From assembly GCA_001899315.1 (NCBI GenBank), contig MOYA01000005.1, forward strand, positions 189,925 through 253,924: a stretch of DNA of 64,000 nucleotides. Reading direction: 5' to 3'. A program made the position numbers and the translations under genes. The notes beneath the pieces were generated by a model. That model had not been told where the DNA came from. It did not search any database and saw nothing but the letters and a program-made list of their open reading frames with translations. Position 1 is the stretch's first letter; every line of letters begins with the position of its first letter. This stretch comes from Candidatus Obscuribacter phosphatis (GTDB lineage: Bacteria > Cyanobacteriota > Vampirovibrionia > Obscuribacterales > Obscuribacteraceae). Shown piece after piece: positions 34,745-44,269 of this stretch.

Positions 34745-35320
34745 ATGAAAAACCTCAATGCCAACAACGTAGTCGCCGTGCAAGCCGCCCGCAATTCGAA
34801 CTGCACGCGGCTCACCCGCACCTCCAATAGCCGCAGCTGGTACGCACAGTGGTGTATCCAAGCTCACGGCATTCAGCGCTACGGTCTCAAGCCCTACCGC
34901 TACCACCTGCGTCGTGTCGCCAATGTGGCCATCCGCTTCGGACTTTCCAGCCGCGAAGTGGACATGCTCTGCTGGGCTCATGACGTTCTGGAAGACACCG
35001 AACGCACCAAGGAATCGATGCTCGCCGCCGGCTTCCCGCTCGTGGTCGTGCTCGCCGTGGAAGCGCTCTCGGATGAAGAAGGCGCCGACCGCCACGAACG
35101 TAAAGCCAAGACCCTGCCGAAAATCAAGAAGAATCGGCTTTCGCTGATCGGCAAGCTTTGCGATCGCATCGCCAATGTCGAAGAAGGAAAGAAGAGCGGC
35201 AACAAGAAGTTCCGCATGTATCAAGAGGAACACGCCTACTTCAAGGAAATCCTCTTCGACGAGAGCGACCAAGAACTGCTCCCGCTCTGGCAACACCTCG
35301 ATGAGCTTCTCGCTGCATGA
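34745..35320 (+). CDS. HD-domain protein, small alarmone hydrolase-like (MESH1/SpoT hydrolase type)
   Basis: 191 residues from ATG 34745, RBS AAAAGGACAG. The metal-binding HD signature is seen as H54 (YRYHLRRVANVA), H79-D80 plus E83-D84 (WAHDVLEDT) and D140 (KLCDRIANVEE), the layout of RelA/SpoT hydrolase domains, which remove the 3' diphosphate of (p)ppGpp. No synthetase, TGS or ACT domain is present, so it would be a stand-alone hydrolase. The first 30 residues are basic and disordered. It has its own strong terminator and is divergent from the DUF4139 operon. A related nucleotide substrate such as NADPH (hydrolysed by MESH1) is possible, which matters given the NAD operon nearby. Confidence 0.8.
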   Translation: MKNLNANNVVAVQAARNSNCTRLTRTSNSRSWYAQWCIQAHGIQRYGLKPYRYHLRRVANVAIRFGLSSREVDMLCWAHDVLEDTERTKESMLAAGFPLVVVLAVEALSDEEGADRHERKAKTLPKIKKNRLSLIGKLCDRIANVEEGKKSGNKKFRMYQEEHAYFKEILFDESDQELLPLWQHLDELLAA

Positions 35321-35341
35321 GACTAAAACAGAGCAAGAACT

Positions 35342-35374
35342 GAAATCGGCGGCACTACCGCCGGTTTCTTTTTT
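35342..35374 (+). terminator. Intrinsic terminator after HD hydrolase gene
   Basis: GAAATCGGCGG-CACTA-CCGCCGGTTTC followed by TTTTTTG. Confidence 0.92.
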
Positions 35375-35420
35375 GCCACAATCTAGCCGACCGGTCTATT
35401 TCAGCTTTCAACCCAGCAGC

Positions 35421-36131
35421 TCACAGCTCAATCCGCTCAAATACCTTTTCGCTTCCGCCCAGCCAAGCCAGCTTCAAGTTGGGCATCACATATTCTTTCA
35501 CTCGCTCTACATTGAACTTGGTACAAGGCACAGCATCAACCCTAGTGTAGGAATCACCTGAAAACAGTTCGCTCAATCTCAAGACATGATAGAGAAAGCG
35601 CCGCACCAAGCCTGGCAAGTCAGCGCTTGCCACCTGACTGCGCAGAGCCTGCAACCTCTCTAGACTGATATAACGCTGATCAGACGGACCCGCGGCATCA
35701 ATCAAACTCAAGGGCGCACCAAGTTCTGCTTCTAAATCGGCAAGACTTATCTGGGGTAAGGCGCCCTGCACCCGCCTAAGCAAATCGGAAAGTTCAGGGT
35801 AAGCCCAACAGGCTCTATCGACTACATTTGACCAAGTGGCGGGCAGCGGTTGCCAATTTTCATCGAAATTGGTCAAGGCTTGCGGGGCAAAAGCCAATAA
35901 GTAAAAGGAGACTCCACGCTCGATATTGTTTTCGATATAGGCATTGGTATAGCCGATTGCCAACAAAGACAAGCGTCCCTCGGGCAACTTAGAAAGACCA
36001 AGAGAGTCCATAACCATAACCAAACGACGTTGAGGCTCGGGCGCCATGAGTTCGGGCTCGGTATTGCCTGAAAGACGCAAAATGCGCCCATAAACCTCTT
36101 CGTACCGCTCAAGCAGCGCTTCAAGTTTCAT
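35421..36131 (-). CDS. Hypothetical protein, 236 aa, coupled to the TPR protein
   Basis: Start ATG 36131 overlaps the stop of the upstream TPR gene (ATGA), so translation is coupled. Helical, soluble, with a Pro-rich start region (PEPQRRLVMVMDSLGLSKLP) and Leu-rich helices. No known domain or catalytic motif. A functional link to the membrane TPR protein is inferred from the overlap. Confidence 0.7.
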   Translation of the reverse strand: MKLEALLERYEEVYGRILRLSGNTEPELMAPEPQRRLVMVMDSLGLSKLPEGRLSLLAIGYTNAYIENNIERGVSFYLLAFAPQALTNFDENWQPLPATWSNVVDRACWAYPELSDLLRRVQGALPQISLADLEAELGAPLSLIDAAGPSDQRYISLERLQALRSQVASADLPGLVRRFLYHVLRLSELFSGDSYTRVDAVPCTKFNVERVKEYVMPNLKLAWLGGSEKVFERIEL

Positions 36132-38113
36132 TGATTACTGGTTGAATTAGTTGAATTGGTTGAATCAGTCGAATTGGTCTCTAGACTTTTGTTTTCAATT
36201 AGTAACTCCACCAAAACCGACTTGCCCTCTGGAAACAACCGCGGTTGATTATCAACACTGCGGCTGGCTTTAAGAGGATCGACAGTGACGCCCTGCTTGA
36301 GTACGATGACAAAGGCCTTATCTGGATCACTGGCAGTGATCAACTTACCTGTAGAGTCGTAAGCCCTAATCAGAAAGGCGCCACCATCAACAGTACCATC
36401 AGAAACGAGACTGTAACATTCGATCAGTCCAGGCGGCGTCTTCTCGGCATCATCAGCCGTAAACAAAGGCTTCTTATCCCGCATAGAACTAAGCAAATTG
36501 CTGAAATCAGCTTCAAAAGTGTTGGCGGTGGAAACTTTCTTTTCAAGAACTGGTTTGTTGGAACCAGGCGTCAATGGGTTTTCCAATGAAAAGCGATTAC
36601 TATCAATGACAAAGTCTTCTTCCAAAGAAGGATAGCTATGCTTGTTGCCATAATAATAATTGGCAAAGTTCGCCAGCAACTGCATCTTTGTCACAACCTT
36701 TTGATCATCCGATTCATCGCCAATAAGCTTAGTTCCGCCGGGCAGAACAAAGCCTCCTGGTACTTCCTGCAGAGTCAATTTAAAATCTGACGAAGGAAAC
36801 AAGCCGGACAACCCAAGAAAAGACTGGTTTGGGGAGCCTTTCAACTGATAAGTCGCCATGGTTGAATGCCCGCGATCGGTCAGTTCGACCGATGACCTTG
36901 TGACAAAACGAGCCTGGCGTCTTCGGTCAGACGAAGTAAAGATCTTGCCGGAAAGATCGATCATTGGTCCTTTAGAAGAAGACCCGGCGCTCTGTGCGAC
37001 CGCATTTTTGGTAAACTCATGGGTCAAGAAAATAGCGCCGCCGATGAGCAAAACCACGGCTATGACACTCAAAATCGGCAATATATTCGGCCGCCTGCGG
37101 TCTGTATCAATGCTCTTTAGACGCGAACGCTCAACGGCTTCGACTGGCGCGCCCGACATAGTATTGCGCTGCGCCTCGATATCATTGCCGGTTCTAAACT
37201 GAGCGCCTTCGCCCTGCACAAGGTCATTCCTATCATTTTTCTTTGGTCGAAACATATCGGCGGAAAGTCGCAAAGCCTTATGCTTCTCATCACGCACATA
37301 GCTTGGTTCGGCGATTTCGTCAGACTTACCGGCCCAGATGTCGTCGGTACGAGTAAGCTGTTCGTCACTAGGAGTAGCCATGGCAGCCAGTCCTTGCACT
37401 GTACAGCGCGCTCTCTGGGCACGCACTTCGTTAGCCCAAGAAGATATTTCAGTATGAGTCCAGGGGCTCAAGTTCTTGCGAATATCTTCCGGCGTCTGCG
37501 CCATGAGCCTTTCAACCTGGCTCTGCGCCTCATCTTCAGTCGGTAAAGAGCGATACACCCCAGACATCGACTCGCTAAAGCCAAAACTTTCGCGCTTCGC
37601 CTTCAGCATGTCCAGATAGTTTTTCTTTTCTTCTGGGTCTTGAACATGTCTATCTATGAGTATTTCAAACGAATCGAAGATAACGCCAAAAAGGGCGTGT
37701 CCCTGCGGAATCGTATTTTCAGCCAATTCCAAAGTAAGTTCGAAAGTAGAAAGAGCTTCATGCAATTCCTGCAACTTTTCATGGGTGGCAGCCAGCTTCA
37801 ATAAGGCGACAACCACCTGGGCATCGCTGCTGCCTTGCGCTTTCAGCCGACCAACCGAAAGGCGCTCATAATAAGCCTTGGCTTCAAAATAGCGTTTTTG
37901 CTGATAAAGAGTATCAGCCAGACTGACCAAACATTGGAAGAAATCAGGATCTTCGGTCTCGCCAATGCCTTCGAATTTATCAAGTGCTTTGATAAAGAGA
38001 GGCTCAGCCAGCTTGAAATTATCATTTTCGTAGGCGGAAAGACCGGTCTTCAAGGCAAGCTTAGCCTCTTTCAAGACTTTCTCTCTATTAAGAGTAGAAT
38101 CGCTATCGGGCAT
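36128..38113 (-). CDS. TPR protein with single membrane helix and extracytoplasmic domain
   Basis: 661 residues. N-terminal 160 residues contain three or four TPR units (AENTIPQGHALFGVIFDSFE, LAEPLFIKALDKFEGIG, YFEAKAYYERLSVGRL). A Lys/Arg-flanked membrane helix (ILPILSVIAVVLLIGGAIFL) is near residues 343-362. The remaining 300 residues form an extracytoplasmic domain with strand-rich KGSPNQSFLGLSGLF and FVLPGGTKLIGDE segments. The end is a Thr/Asn/Ser repeat (DSTNSTNSTSNQ) coded by a simple-sequence repeat at 36131-36181. TPRs face the cytoplasm, so it may couple an internal partner to the envelope. The start has only a moderate RBS (AAAGGTC). Confidence 0.78.
   Translation of the reverse strand: MPDSDSTLNREKVLKEAKLALKTGLSAYENDNFKLAEPLFIKALDKFEGIGETEDPDFFQCLVSLADTLYQQKRYFEAKAYYERLSVGRLKAQGSSDAQVVVALLKLAATHEKLQELHEALSTFELTLELAENTIPQGHALFGVIFDSFEILIDRHVQDPEEKKNYLDMLKAKRESFGFSESMSGVYRSLPTEDEAQSQVERLMAQTPEDIRKNLSPWTHTEISSWANEVRAQRARCTVQGLAAMATPSDEQLTRTDDIWAGKSDEIAEPSYVRDEKHKALRLSADMFRPKKNDRNDLVQGEGAQFRTGNDIEAQRNTMSGAPVEAVERSRLKSIDTDRRRPNILPILSVIAVVLLIGGAIFLTHEFTKNAVAQSAGSSSKGPMIDLSGKIFTSSDRRRQARFVTRSSVELTDRGHSTMATYQLKGSPNQSFLGLSGLFPSSDFKLTLQEVPGGFVLPGGTKLIGDESDDQKVVTKMQLLANFANYYYGNKHSYPSLEEDFVIDSNRFSLENPLTPGSNKPVLEKKVSTANTFEADFSNLLSSMRDKKPLFTADDAEKTPPGLIECYSLVSDGTVDGGAFLIRAYDSTGKLITASDPDKAFVIVLKQGVTVDPLKASRSVDNQPRLFPEGKSVLVELLIENKSLETNSTDSTNSTNSTSNQ
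36131..36181 (-). repeat. Simple-sequence repeat in the TPR gene's 3' end
   Basis: Degenerate tandem TTGAATTGG/TTGAATTAG-type units (plus-strand reading) encode the N-S-T repeats at the protein's C-terminus. Likely to vary in length between strains. Confidence 0.7.
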
Positions 38114-38620
38114 CGCTTGTAAAGACCTTTAATTCCTAGATTGGTGATTATAGCCCCTTCGCAATGGGTCAGGATAGTGCAGCTTCATGGGCGCAAAAGA
38201 AAAACCAAATGACGAAAGAGTAGAAACCATATTTCTATCTTCTTGCCCGGCCAAAGCCTTGGCCAAGCGGGGCCAGAACCGACACTTTTTCTTAAACTAA
38301 AGAGACAATCGCCTTGAAAAACAGCACCAGCAGCAAATCTAAACAAAAGATGATCAACTTTATTCCAACCGCGCTAGGTAGAAAATCGCCTGACTGAGCC
38401 ATCCATAACCAGGTTCCAGTTCGCTTCCGCTTCAAGAAAGTTCTTTTTGCTGGATTGGGTGATCTTGGCAAGACTAGACTCTAGCCATCCATTCAACTTT
38501 CCAAGGCATCCCTCTTCCAAGTTCACTCAAGCCAAACTCCCCTTTCATCAGCAGTACCTCCCACCTCGGGCTTCATTTCCGATGGTAGTAGTTGTTCAAC
38601 CAAAAGCGAAAGCAGACAAT
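38114..38620. other. Divergent intergenic region
   Basis: About 500 bases between the TPR gene and the 38621 gene; no supported coding frame. It presumably holds divergent promoters; I see no clear operator. Confidence 0.4.
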
Positions 38621-39157
38621 ATGCAATATGAAACCCTGAAAGCACACATCATCGACCTTCACAGTCTGATCGCCCGAGTTTCGGCTCTCGGTTTGAAACT
38701 CAATCAAGCCCTGGCTTCGAGCAACAACAAGACCAAGACCAAAGGTGCCACCGCCCTCAACCTCTTGAGCGCCGCCACCCTGCTGGTCGACCGCGTCGCC
38801 GCCCAGTTCGGGCAATCTGCTTTTGACCTGCAGCCCCTGAGCGAAGACTCGTTGCAGACCTATCTGGCCGAGCAACAAGAAACCGTGCAGAAGCGTTTCG
38901 ACGTTGCCTTCAGGGGCATGGCCGGCATGCTCAATCTCACCGAAAGTGCGATGGAAGAAACCACTACCGCCTCGGCCATCCTCCTCAACAAAGCCATCGA
39001 AGGGCTTCTCGATGAAATCGAAAGCCTGCTCGACGGTGACGACGAAGCCGGCGCCGCCATGAAGGCAATGAAACCGCGGCAGCAGATTGGCGAAGAAAGC
39101 GACCCCCTGAAGGCCGCCAGCGATCTCAACTACAGCTTGCGCGCCGCGGCCAGATAA
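38621..39157 (+). CDS. Hypothetical helical protein, 178 aa
   Basis: ATG 38621 or, with ten to fifteen more residues, ATG 38582; neither has a strong RBS. The product is fully helical with amphipathic heptads (LKAHIIDLHSLIARVSALG, LSAATLLVDRVAAQFGQ, AIEGLLDEIESLLDGDDEAG) and no membrane segment. Structural or partner-binding role possible; family not recognised. High codon bias suggests good expression. It is isolated from its neighbours. Confidence 0.65.
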   Translation: MQYETLKAHIIDLHSLIARVSALGLKLNQALASSNNKTKTKGATALNLLSAATLLVDRVAAQFGQSAFDLQPLSEDSLQTYLAEQQETVQKRFDVAFRGMAGMLNLTESAMEETTTASAILLNKAIEGLLDEIESLLDGDDEAGAAMKAMKPRQQIGEESDPLKAASDLNYSLRAAAR

Positions 39158-39372
39158 GTTCAAGTCTCGGGCAAATTAAGCTCTGGGCAAATTAGGCTCC
39201 ATTCTGGTTAGGCACTCCTTTCTAAACCTAAGCACCAGCTAAAACTCTAGTAAGAGCGGGAGAGAGTACAAGCTTAAATAGCTGTATCTCTCCTGCTCGC
39301 CTAGCACAAGACGATTCTTCGTTTTTGGCATTTTTGTTTTTGCCATTTTTTACTATTACTTATAGCAATCAC

Positions 39373-42234
39373 TCAGATTGTCTTCTTGGGTGCTTGCACA
39401 AGCTTACTTGTATCGCGCCCCAAGACCCAATTGCAGCCCGCCAGCACACGCAAGGGCAAGGTATAGCGAGTACCCTGAAAGGGGCTGCCTAAATTGGTCG
39501 GCAGACGCTGATTGAGAAGGTTCTCGATGCGACAGTCAAAGGCTGTCGGCAACCATGGCAATTTCTTGCGCAGCTGCGGTGATGGCTGAAACCCACCAGA
39601 GAGTGAAACCAAGGTCAGAGGAGGCGTGCGAGAAGGATGAGGACCAAATAGCTGCGGATCGATTTGATTCTGCAAACCGGTCAAAACTTGGGCATCAGCA
39701 AGCACCCACCAATTTTGGCGGGCACGATAACCGAGACCGACAACGCCCTGATAACGCCTGTCATGGTCTGGATAGCGGGGCAAGGGCGCCTCCGGAAAGT
39801 CATAGAAGCCTCCTGAAACACCATGTGTGCCTCTCAGATAGGCAACTTGCACTGTATTTGAAAGAAAACCGTTGAAGCCATAGCCGTCTCTTCGAGGCTT
39901 GAGGTCCATGCGGGTCTCGACACCGTAAGCTTCCAGAGCCGAATTGGTCAATCTGTTATAGATGGGCAAATTGCCTATCACCCCGGAATCGCCAAAATTG
40001 CGCAGAGTTTTGTAAAAAAGATTGGTGCGTGTCGCAAAACGAGAACCAAATTGCTGCTCTAGGCTGACATCGACCATCTTGCCTCGGGTGGGTTGCAGAG
40101 GGCGCGGTGTGCCAGGATAAATACCCGCCACCGGATCGTTTGTTAGATTGATCGGAGTAAGAAAATAATCTACCGGTGAAGGAGTGAATATTTGCGAAAA
40201 TGAACCTCGCAAAACTGTATTTTTGTTGATCACAAAAGAGGCGCCGAAACGCCCAGAGACCTGAGCAGAGGTAATTCGCTGTGTTTCGAACGGCTTGAGA
40301 GAAAAGGGCTGGACCAGATTGCTCTGTTGCATCTGATAGGCCAGTCCGAGGGCATTACCAAAGACACTGTGCTGTAAGTCAAAACGCACACCATTGTCCA
40401 GAGTTAGTCGTTTGCCGAAACCTTTCTGGGGCTTCCAACGATCTTGCAAAAAAGCACTCTGCAGCCAGCGAAAGCCCGTAAAAGTACCTGCCTGAGCCGT
40501 CATTGGCGGACCATCAGGCTGCAGGGAAAAGGGGCTGACGACCGCACCGTAGGGCAAGGGATTGGTGTTAATCGCCGCCGCCTGTGCCAAAAGAGCTTGG
40601 GCACCGTCGGTATCGCCCTCAGCTTCAAGAGCCTGTGCTTGCCCTTGCAAGTCGGCAATCTGAGCTGCCGCTTGGGTCTGAGCTTGGGCGGTGCCGGTCA
40701 AGTCGGCATTAAAATAAGTAGCATTGAATTTAGTGCGCACCGGTCTCAGCTCTGTCAGAAAGCCGGCCTTAACATCATGAGTCTTGAGCACCTTTTTGTT
40801 TATATCGCCCTGGGCAGAAAAAATATAATTGCTTCGCTTGGCTCTAGCCGAAAGCGAAACCAAGGGCTGATCGGCATTAAAGTCAGGCGCCGGGTCAAAA
40901 TTATTGGTCGAGCGAAAACTCTCTGAATAGAAACCATTGAGAATATGCAAATTAAGCTCGTCGAAAAATCTCTCGAACTTGTGTTTATAGCTCAAAATAA
41001 AATAGTTCTGCGCGTCTCGCTGATATTGCTTGACACCCACTTGGCGTGAGAGCCGATTGGTGGGAACGTCGAGAAAGCTCTGGTTGATCGCCACCGAAAA
41101 CTTGAGCAAATCTCGGTTGCTGAGCTGATACTCAAGGCGAGCATAGGCATTGATGTCAGCCCCGGCATTGGCGGCAAAAAACTTATTTGGCGGCGCTATA
41201 CGCAAAGAAGTTCCCCGAAAAAGACCAGAAGATTCAAAACGCAGACGATGCAATCGTGAAGATGGATTTTGGCTAAAAGCCCCAGATGAGTTGTAATAGA
41301 TGGAACCAGCAAGCGGACCGCCTATCTGCTGCCCAACAGTAAAATTTGGTTTGCTTAGAATGGGCAAGGTCTTAAGCCGTGCCACCGCCCCCAGTGGCCC
41401 GCCACCATCTTGAGCTTCATAACCGCCTATATCAATCTGAGCCGACTGCAAAGAGCGCGGGCTGATGGGCTGGGTCTGCTGCAGCACGCCGGCGGCCTCA
41501 GGAATGATTACATCATCAACCACATAGTTGACGGCATTGTGCTCACCGCGGCTAATGACATTGCCGTAACTGTCATTCATAACGCCGGGCGTACTTTCAA
41601 TCAATTGCTTAAGGTCGTTGCCTGAGCGATATTCTTGAATAAAGCGGTGGTCTAGATTGGTGCGCGAAGTAATATTTTCAGGATGAATAAGTGTGCGCTT
41701 ACCGGTTATGCGCATGACGTCCACCGGCTCTAAATCATCCATTTGCAGGGACAGAGTACTCTTCTCTCCAGCTTGCACTTGTAAGGTGCGATCCAGAGAA
41801 AGCATCTCTTTAGCCTGGGCTGTAAGATTCCAGGCCCCAGGTTCTACGTTATTAAAATAGAAATTGCCGTTCTCATCGGTTTCGGTCTCTAGGCGCTTAT
41901 GGTCTTGCGCTCTATGTACCAAGACTACCGATGCCGCTCCGATAGGACGTCCCGTGCCACTGGCGGTCAATTTACCGTTAACCGTCCCCGCATTAATCGA
42001 CTGTGGTTCGCCAAGCGATTTGAGAACGCTTTGGTCTTTACTAAGTTCAGCTTTGGGTTCAGCTTTAGGTTCAGGGCTAGGTCCAGACTTAGGTTCCGGC
42101 TTAGGCGGCTCTTGCGCCTGCAAAGGGGAAAAGGCAAAGCCAAGGCTGCTGGCTAAAGCCAAGGAAAGTAAGTAAGGGCCTGCCGCCAAGCTAAAGCCAG
42201 GTAAAGTTAATTTCTGTTTGTTCTGAAGGCGCAT
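39373..42234 (-). CDS. TonB-dependent receptor with N-terminal carboxypeptidase-regulatory-like domain
   Basis: About 953 residues from ATG 42234 (a TTG at 42255 is possible). Signal peptide (LLSLALASSLGFAFSPLQAQ), then a Pro/Lys/Glu linker (PKPEPKSGPSPEPKAEPKAE) and a CarboxypepD_reg beta sandwich (GKLTASGTGRPIGAASVVLV ... NGNFYFNNVEPGAWNLT) as in SusC/OAR-type receptors. The plug domain follows (LIESTPGVMNDSYGNVISRG, VDDVIIPEAAG) and then a 22-strand-type barrel to the C-terminus. Such proteins import large or scarce substrates through the outer membrane using TonB energy. A TonB-like gene is divergent next to it. This proves a diderm envelope. Ligand cannot be told. Confidence 0.92.
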   Translation of the reverse strand: MRLQNKQKLTLPGFSLAAGPYLLSLALASSLGFAFSPLQAQEPPKPEPKSGPSPEPKAEPKAELSKDQSVLKSLGEPQSINAGTVNGKLTASGTGRPIGAASVVLVHRAQDHKRLETETDENGNFYFNNVEPGAWNLTAQAKEMLSLDRTLQVQAGEKSTLSLQMDDLEPVDVMRITGKRTLIHPENITSRTNLDHRFIQEYRSGNDLKQLIESTPGVMNDSYGNVISRGEHNAVNYVVDDVIIPEAAGVLQQTQPISPRSLQSAQIDIGGYEAQDGGGPLGAVARLKTLPILSKPNFTVGQQIGGPLAGSIYYNSSGAFSQNPSSRLHRLRFESSGLFRGTSLRIAPPNKFFAANAGADINAYARLEYQLSNRDLLKFSVAINQSFLDVPTNRLSRQVGVKQYQRDAQNYFILSYKHKFERFFDELNLHILNGFYSESFRSTNNFDPAPDFNADQPLVSLSARAKRSNYIFSAQGDINKKVLKTHDVKAGFLTELRPVRTKFNATYFNADLTGTAQAQTQAAAQIADLQGQAQALEAEGDTDGAQALLAQAAAINTNPLPYGAVVSPFSLQPDGPPMTAQAGTFTGFRWLQSAFLQDRWKPQKGFGKRLTLDNGVRFDLQHSVFGNALGLAYQMQQSNLVQPFSLKPFETQRITSAQVSGRFGASFVINKNTVLRGSFSQIFTPSPVDYFLTPINLTNDPVAGIYPGTPRPLQPTRGKMVDVSLEQQFGSRFATRTNLFYKTLRNFGDSGVIGNLPIYNRLTNSALEAYGVETRMDLKPRRDGYGFNGFLSNTVQVAYLRGTHGVSGGFYDFPEAPLPRYPDHDRRYQGVVGLGYRARQNWWVLADAQVLTGLQNQIDPQLFGPHPSRTPPLTLVSLSGGFQPSPQLRKKLPWLPTAFDCRIENLLNQRLPTNLGSPFQGTRYTLPLRVLAGCNWVLGRDTSKLVQAPKKTI

Positions 42235-42328
42235 AAAGACAGGCCGGGCAACCAAATTGCCTAGCTACAACCTCGGTAGATCTTGAAAACACTGGTAATT
42301 TCGATGAGATATCAAATATACTACGGGA

Positions 42329-42796
42329 ATGGAAATCGTTTTCAAAATTCAGCCTAAAAAAACACATATGCGTGACAAAAGAAATATTCAGCCAAAGCAA
42401 GGTCAAGCTGCCAAGCCTAATCTGGCTTTGACAGCAAGCTTCTTTTTGCTTGTGTTTTTTGCGCAACAAGGTCTAGAGAATAAAGCCTTTGCCGAAACCT
42501 TCAAACTAGGCGCCCAAGAAGCAGAAGAGCTGCAGGCTGCCGAACCTGTGTTTACCCCTCGCCCGGTCATCACCGAAGAAATGACGGAGAGCGGCATCAA
42601 AGCATTTTGCGTGGCCCGCTTTGAAATAGCCTCCAGCGGCAAACAAGTGGTACACCTGGTCTCGTCCACTGGCTCAGCCGAAGTAGACGAGCATGTCCTC
42701 GGCACCCTGCGCACCTGGCGTTTTCTACCAGGCAAAAGAGGCGGCGTGCCGGTAGCTTCGGTGCGAAAGATAAGAGTCGAACTAGAAGTAGATTAA
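42329..42796 (+). CDS. TonB C-terminal domain protein
   Basis: 155 residues; start at ATG 42329 (or ATG 42368). A basic start and hydrophobic helix (LALTASFFLLVFFAQQG, about 32-49) form a membrane anchor or signal peptide. Residues about 85-150 have the TonB C-terminal fold: FCVARFEIASSGKQVVHLVS, EVDEHVLGTLRTWRFLPGK and a closing VRKIRVELEVD. The Pro-rich periplasm-spanning linker of classical TonB is missing, so it may be a short TonB-like or secreted partner. It is divergent from the TonB-dependent receptor, supporting a functional pair. Confidence 0.82.
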   Translation: MEIVFKIQPKKTHMRDKRNIQPKQGQAAKPNLALTASFFLLVFFAQQGLENKAFAETFKLGAQEAEELQAAEPVFTPRPVITEEMTESGIKAFCVARFEIASSGKQVVHLVSSTGSAEVDEHVLGTLRTWRFLPGKRGGVPVASVRKIRVELEVD

Positions 42797-42985
42797 AGGC
42801 GCCTTCGCTAAGCCAGTGTTCATGCGCTTATCTAGAAAAATAACAAGAAAAGACAGTGCGTTGAACCTCTTCCAACAGTTCAACTCAAGTAATGAACCTG
42901 CTACACTATACCATTTAGTATTCAAGCGAAAAACAAAAATAGTGGCAGCCAGCAAGCCTTCTCTGCCCAACCAAAGAGAAAGAGA

Positions 42986-43010
42986 ACCCGAGCGGCGCTG
43001 CCGCCCGGGT
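42986..43010 (-). terminator. Terminator after the 43 kb minus-strand gene pair
   Basis: ACCCGGGCGGC / GCCGCTCGGGT hairpin on the minus strand, followed by TCTCTTTCTCTTTGG; 12 bases after the stop of the 43022 gene. Confidence 0.75.
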
Positions 43011-43021
43011 GTTCACAACGC

Positions 43022-43366
43022 TCAGCCCGTCACAGCGTCGAAAGCATCGACAATGCCGTTATGCAGATAGCCGAAGCACTGGTAGGCTTCGAGCAGATCG
43101 ACGGCACCGGCAAAGACCTTCTCGGCACGGCAGAGATGCTCTTGCAGATAGACGCGCCAGGCTTGCGCTTGGCTGGTCGAGGGCAAGAGCGCCACGAAAG
43201 CAGCGGCCTTGAGGTTGAAGGCGCGCATGGGCTCGAGGGCTTGCACCGGCACCTGTTCAGGATGCTGCACCAGCTGCCGCACCGGACGGGCGGCAAGCAA
43301 GACAGCCTGGTAAGCAGCGAAAAACTGCGTTTCCGCAGCAGTTTCGCTCAAAACAGATTCAGACAT
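43022..43366 (-). CDS. Hypothetical helical protein, 114 aa
   Basis: ATG 43366 with RBS AAAGGGGAAACT. Entirely alpha-helical by composition (FFAAYQAVLLAARPVRQLVQ, AWRVYLQEHLCRAEKVFAGA); no membrane segment. Eighteen bases after the stop of the 43385 gene on the same strand, so the pair is an operon. Both have very high codon bias. Function unknown. Confidence 0.7.
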   Translation of the reverse strand: MSESVLSETAAETQFFAAYQAVLLAARPVRQLVQHPEQVPVQALEPMRAFNLKAAAFVALLPSTSQAQAWRVYLQEHLCRAEKVFAGAVDLLEAYQCFGYLHNGIVDAFDAVTG

Positions 43367-43384
43367 AGTTTCCCCTTTCGCGGT

Positions 43385-43834
43385 TTACTTGCGGCGCACC
43401 TTGCCCAGTTCCTGCTCGGCTTGTCGAGCCCGGTCGTGGTAGAGATTGGCTTCGGCCAGGGCATCCGCCGACTGCTTGTCGAGCAGGTCGGCCACAGCGG
43501 CATCGCCGTTCAGGCGACTGGCAGCCGCTTCTGCCTGCAGGGCAAAGCTCACCGCGTCCATGACGCGCCAGAGCCGGAAGTTGTAGATGGCGGCCGTCGG
43601 GTACCAGTTCTCGTGCCCTTGCACCTCGGTCTTGAGGTTGATGGCTTCACGGTGCAGTTGGCGGCTGTCGTTCACGAGGACTCGGGCAGCAGCCAGCACA
43701 TTGGCACGGGCAGCATCGGTGCCGGCAGTTTGGTGCTGCTCGGTCAGAGCCTCCGATTGCAGAACGAGGCGTTGACCGCGGTCGTAGAGCGACTTGGTGA
43801 GAGCGTGCAGCTCGGCAATTTTCATGTCTTCCAT
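43385..43834 (-). CDS. Hypothetical coiled-coil protein, 149 aa
   Basis: ATG 43834 chosen for RBS CAGGAATCACC; the longer frame from 43891 is not supported. Fully helical with long amphipathic segments (MKIAELHALTKSLYDRGQRL, DAVSFALQAEAAASRLNGD, DRARQAEQELGKVRRK). No known domain. It is first of a two-gene operon with the 43022 gene and probably forms a helical partner with it. Confidence 0.68.
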   Translation of the reverse strand: MEDMKIAELHALTKSLYDRGQRLVLQSEALTEQHQTAGTDAARANVLAAARVLVNDSRQLHREAINLKTEVQGHENWYPTAAIYNFRLWRVMDAVSFALQAEAAASRLNGDAAVADLLDKQSADALAEANLYHDRARQAEQELGKVRRK

Positions 43835-44269
43835 GGTGATTCCTGTGAAAAGTTGATGAAGCCCTGACTGAAGTAGACAAAGCCCGAACAATCTTGTGAT
43901 TGCTCAAAAAACATTGATTTTGGAAAATGGTCTAAGTGAACTGGGCTTTGAAATACTCTTGGAGGTGAGAAAGAAGTATCTCAGTGGTATCAAATCTGAA
44001 GCTCTGTCAAAAGCTTTCCTCAAGGTGATCACCAAGGCCCAAATGCTCTTCTTATTGTTTAGCAATAAACGAGTAAGTGAGAAATAGATGCAAACCCAGG
44101 CGCTACTAGGCTTCCAGCCATTCGTTCAAAAACATGGCGAACCCTGCCATTTTTCCTTCACATACAAGTTACATTAGTGTTTGCCTTGTTCGTCTATCAA
44201 AGCTAGCGCTAAACTTTAGAGCACAACCTAAAAGCGAAATGCCAAAAGCGAAATGCCAAAAGCAGCTTT

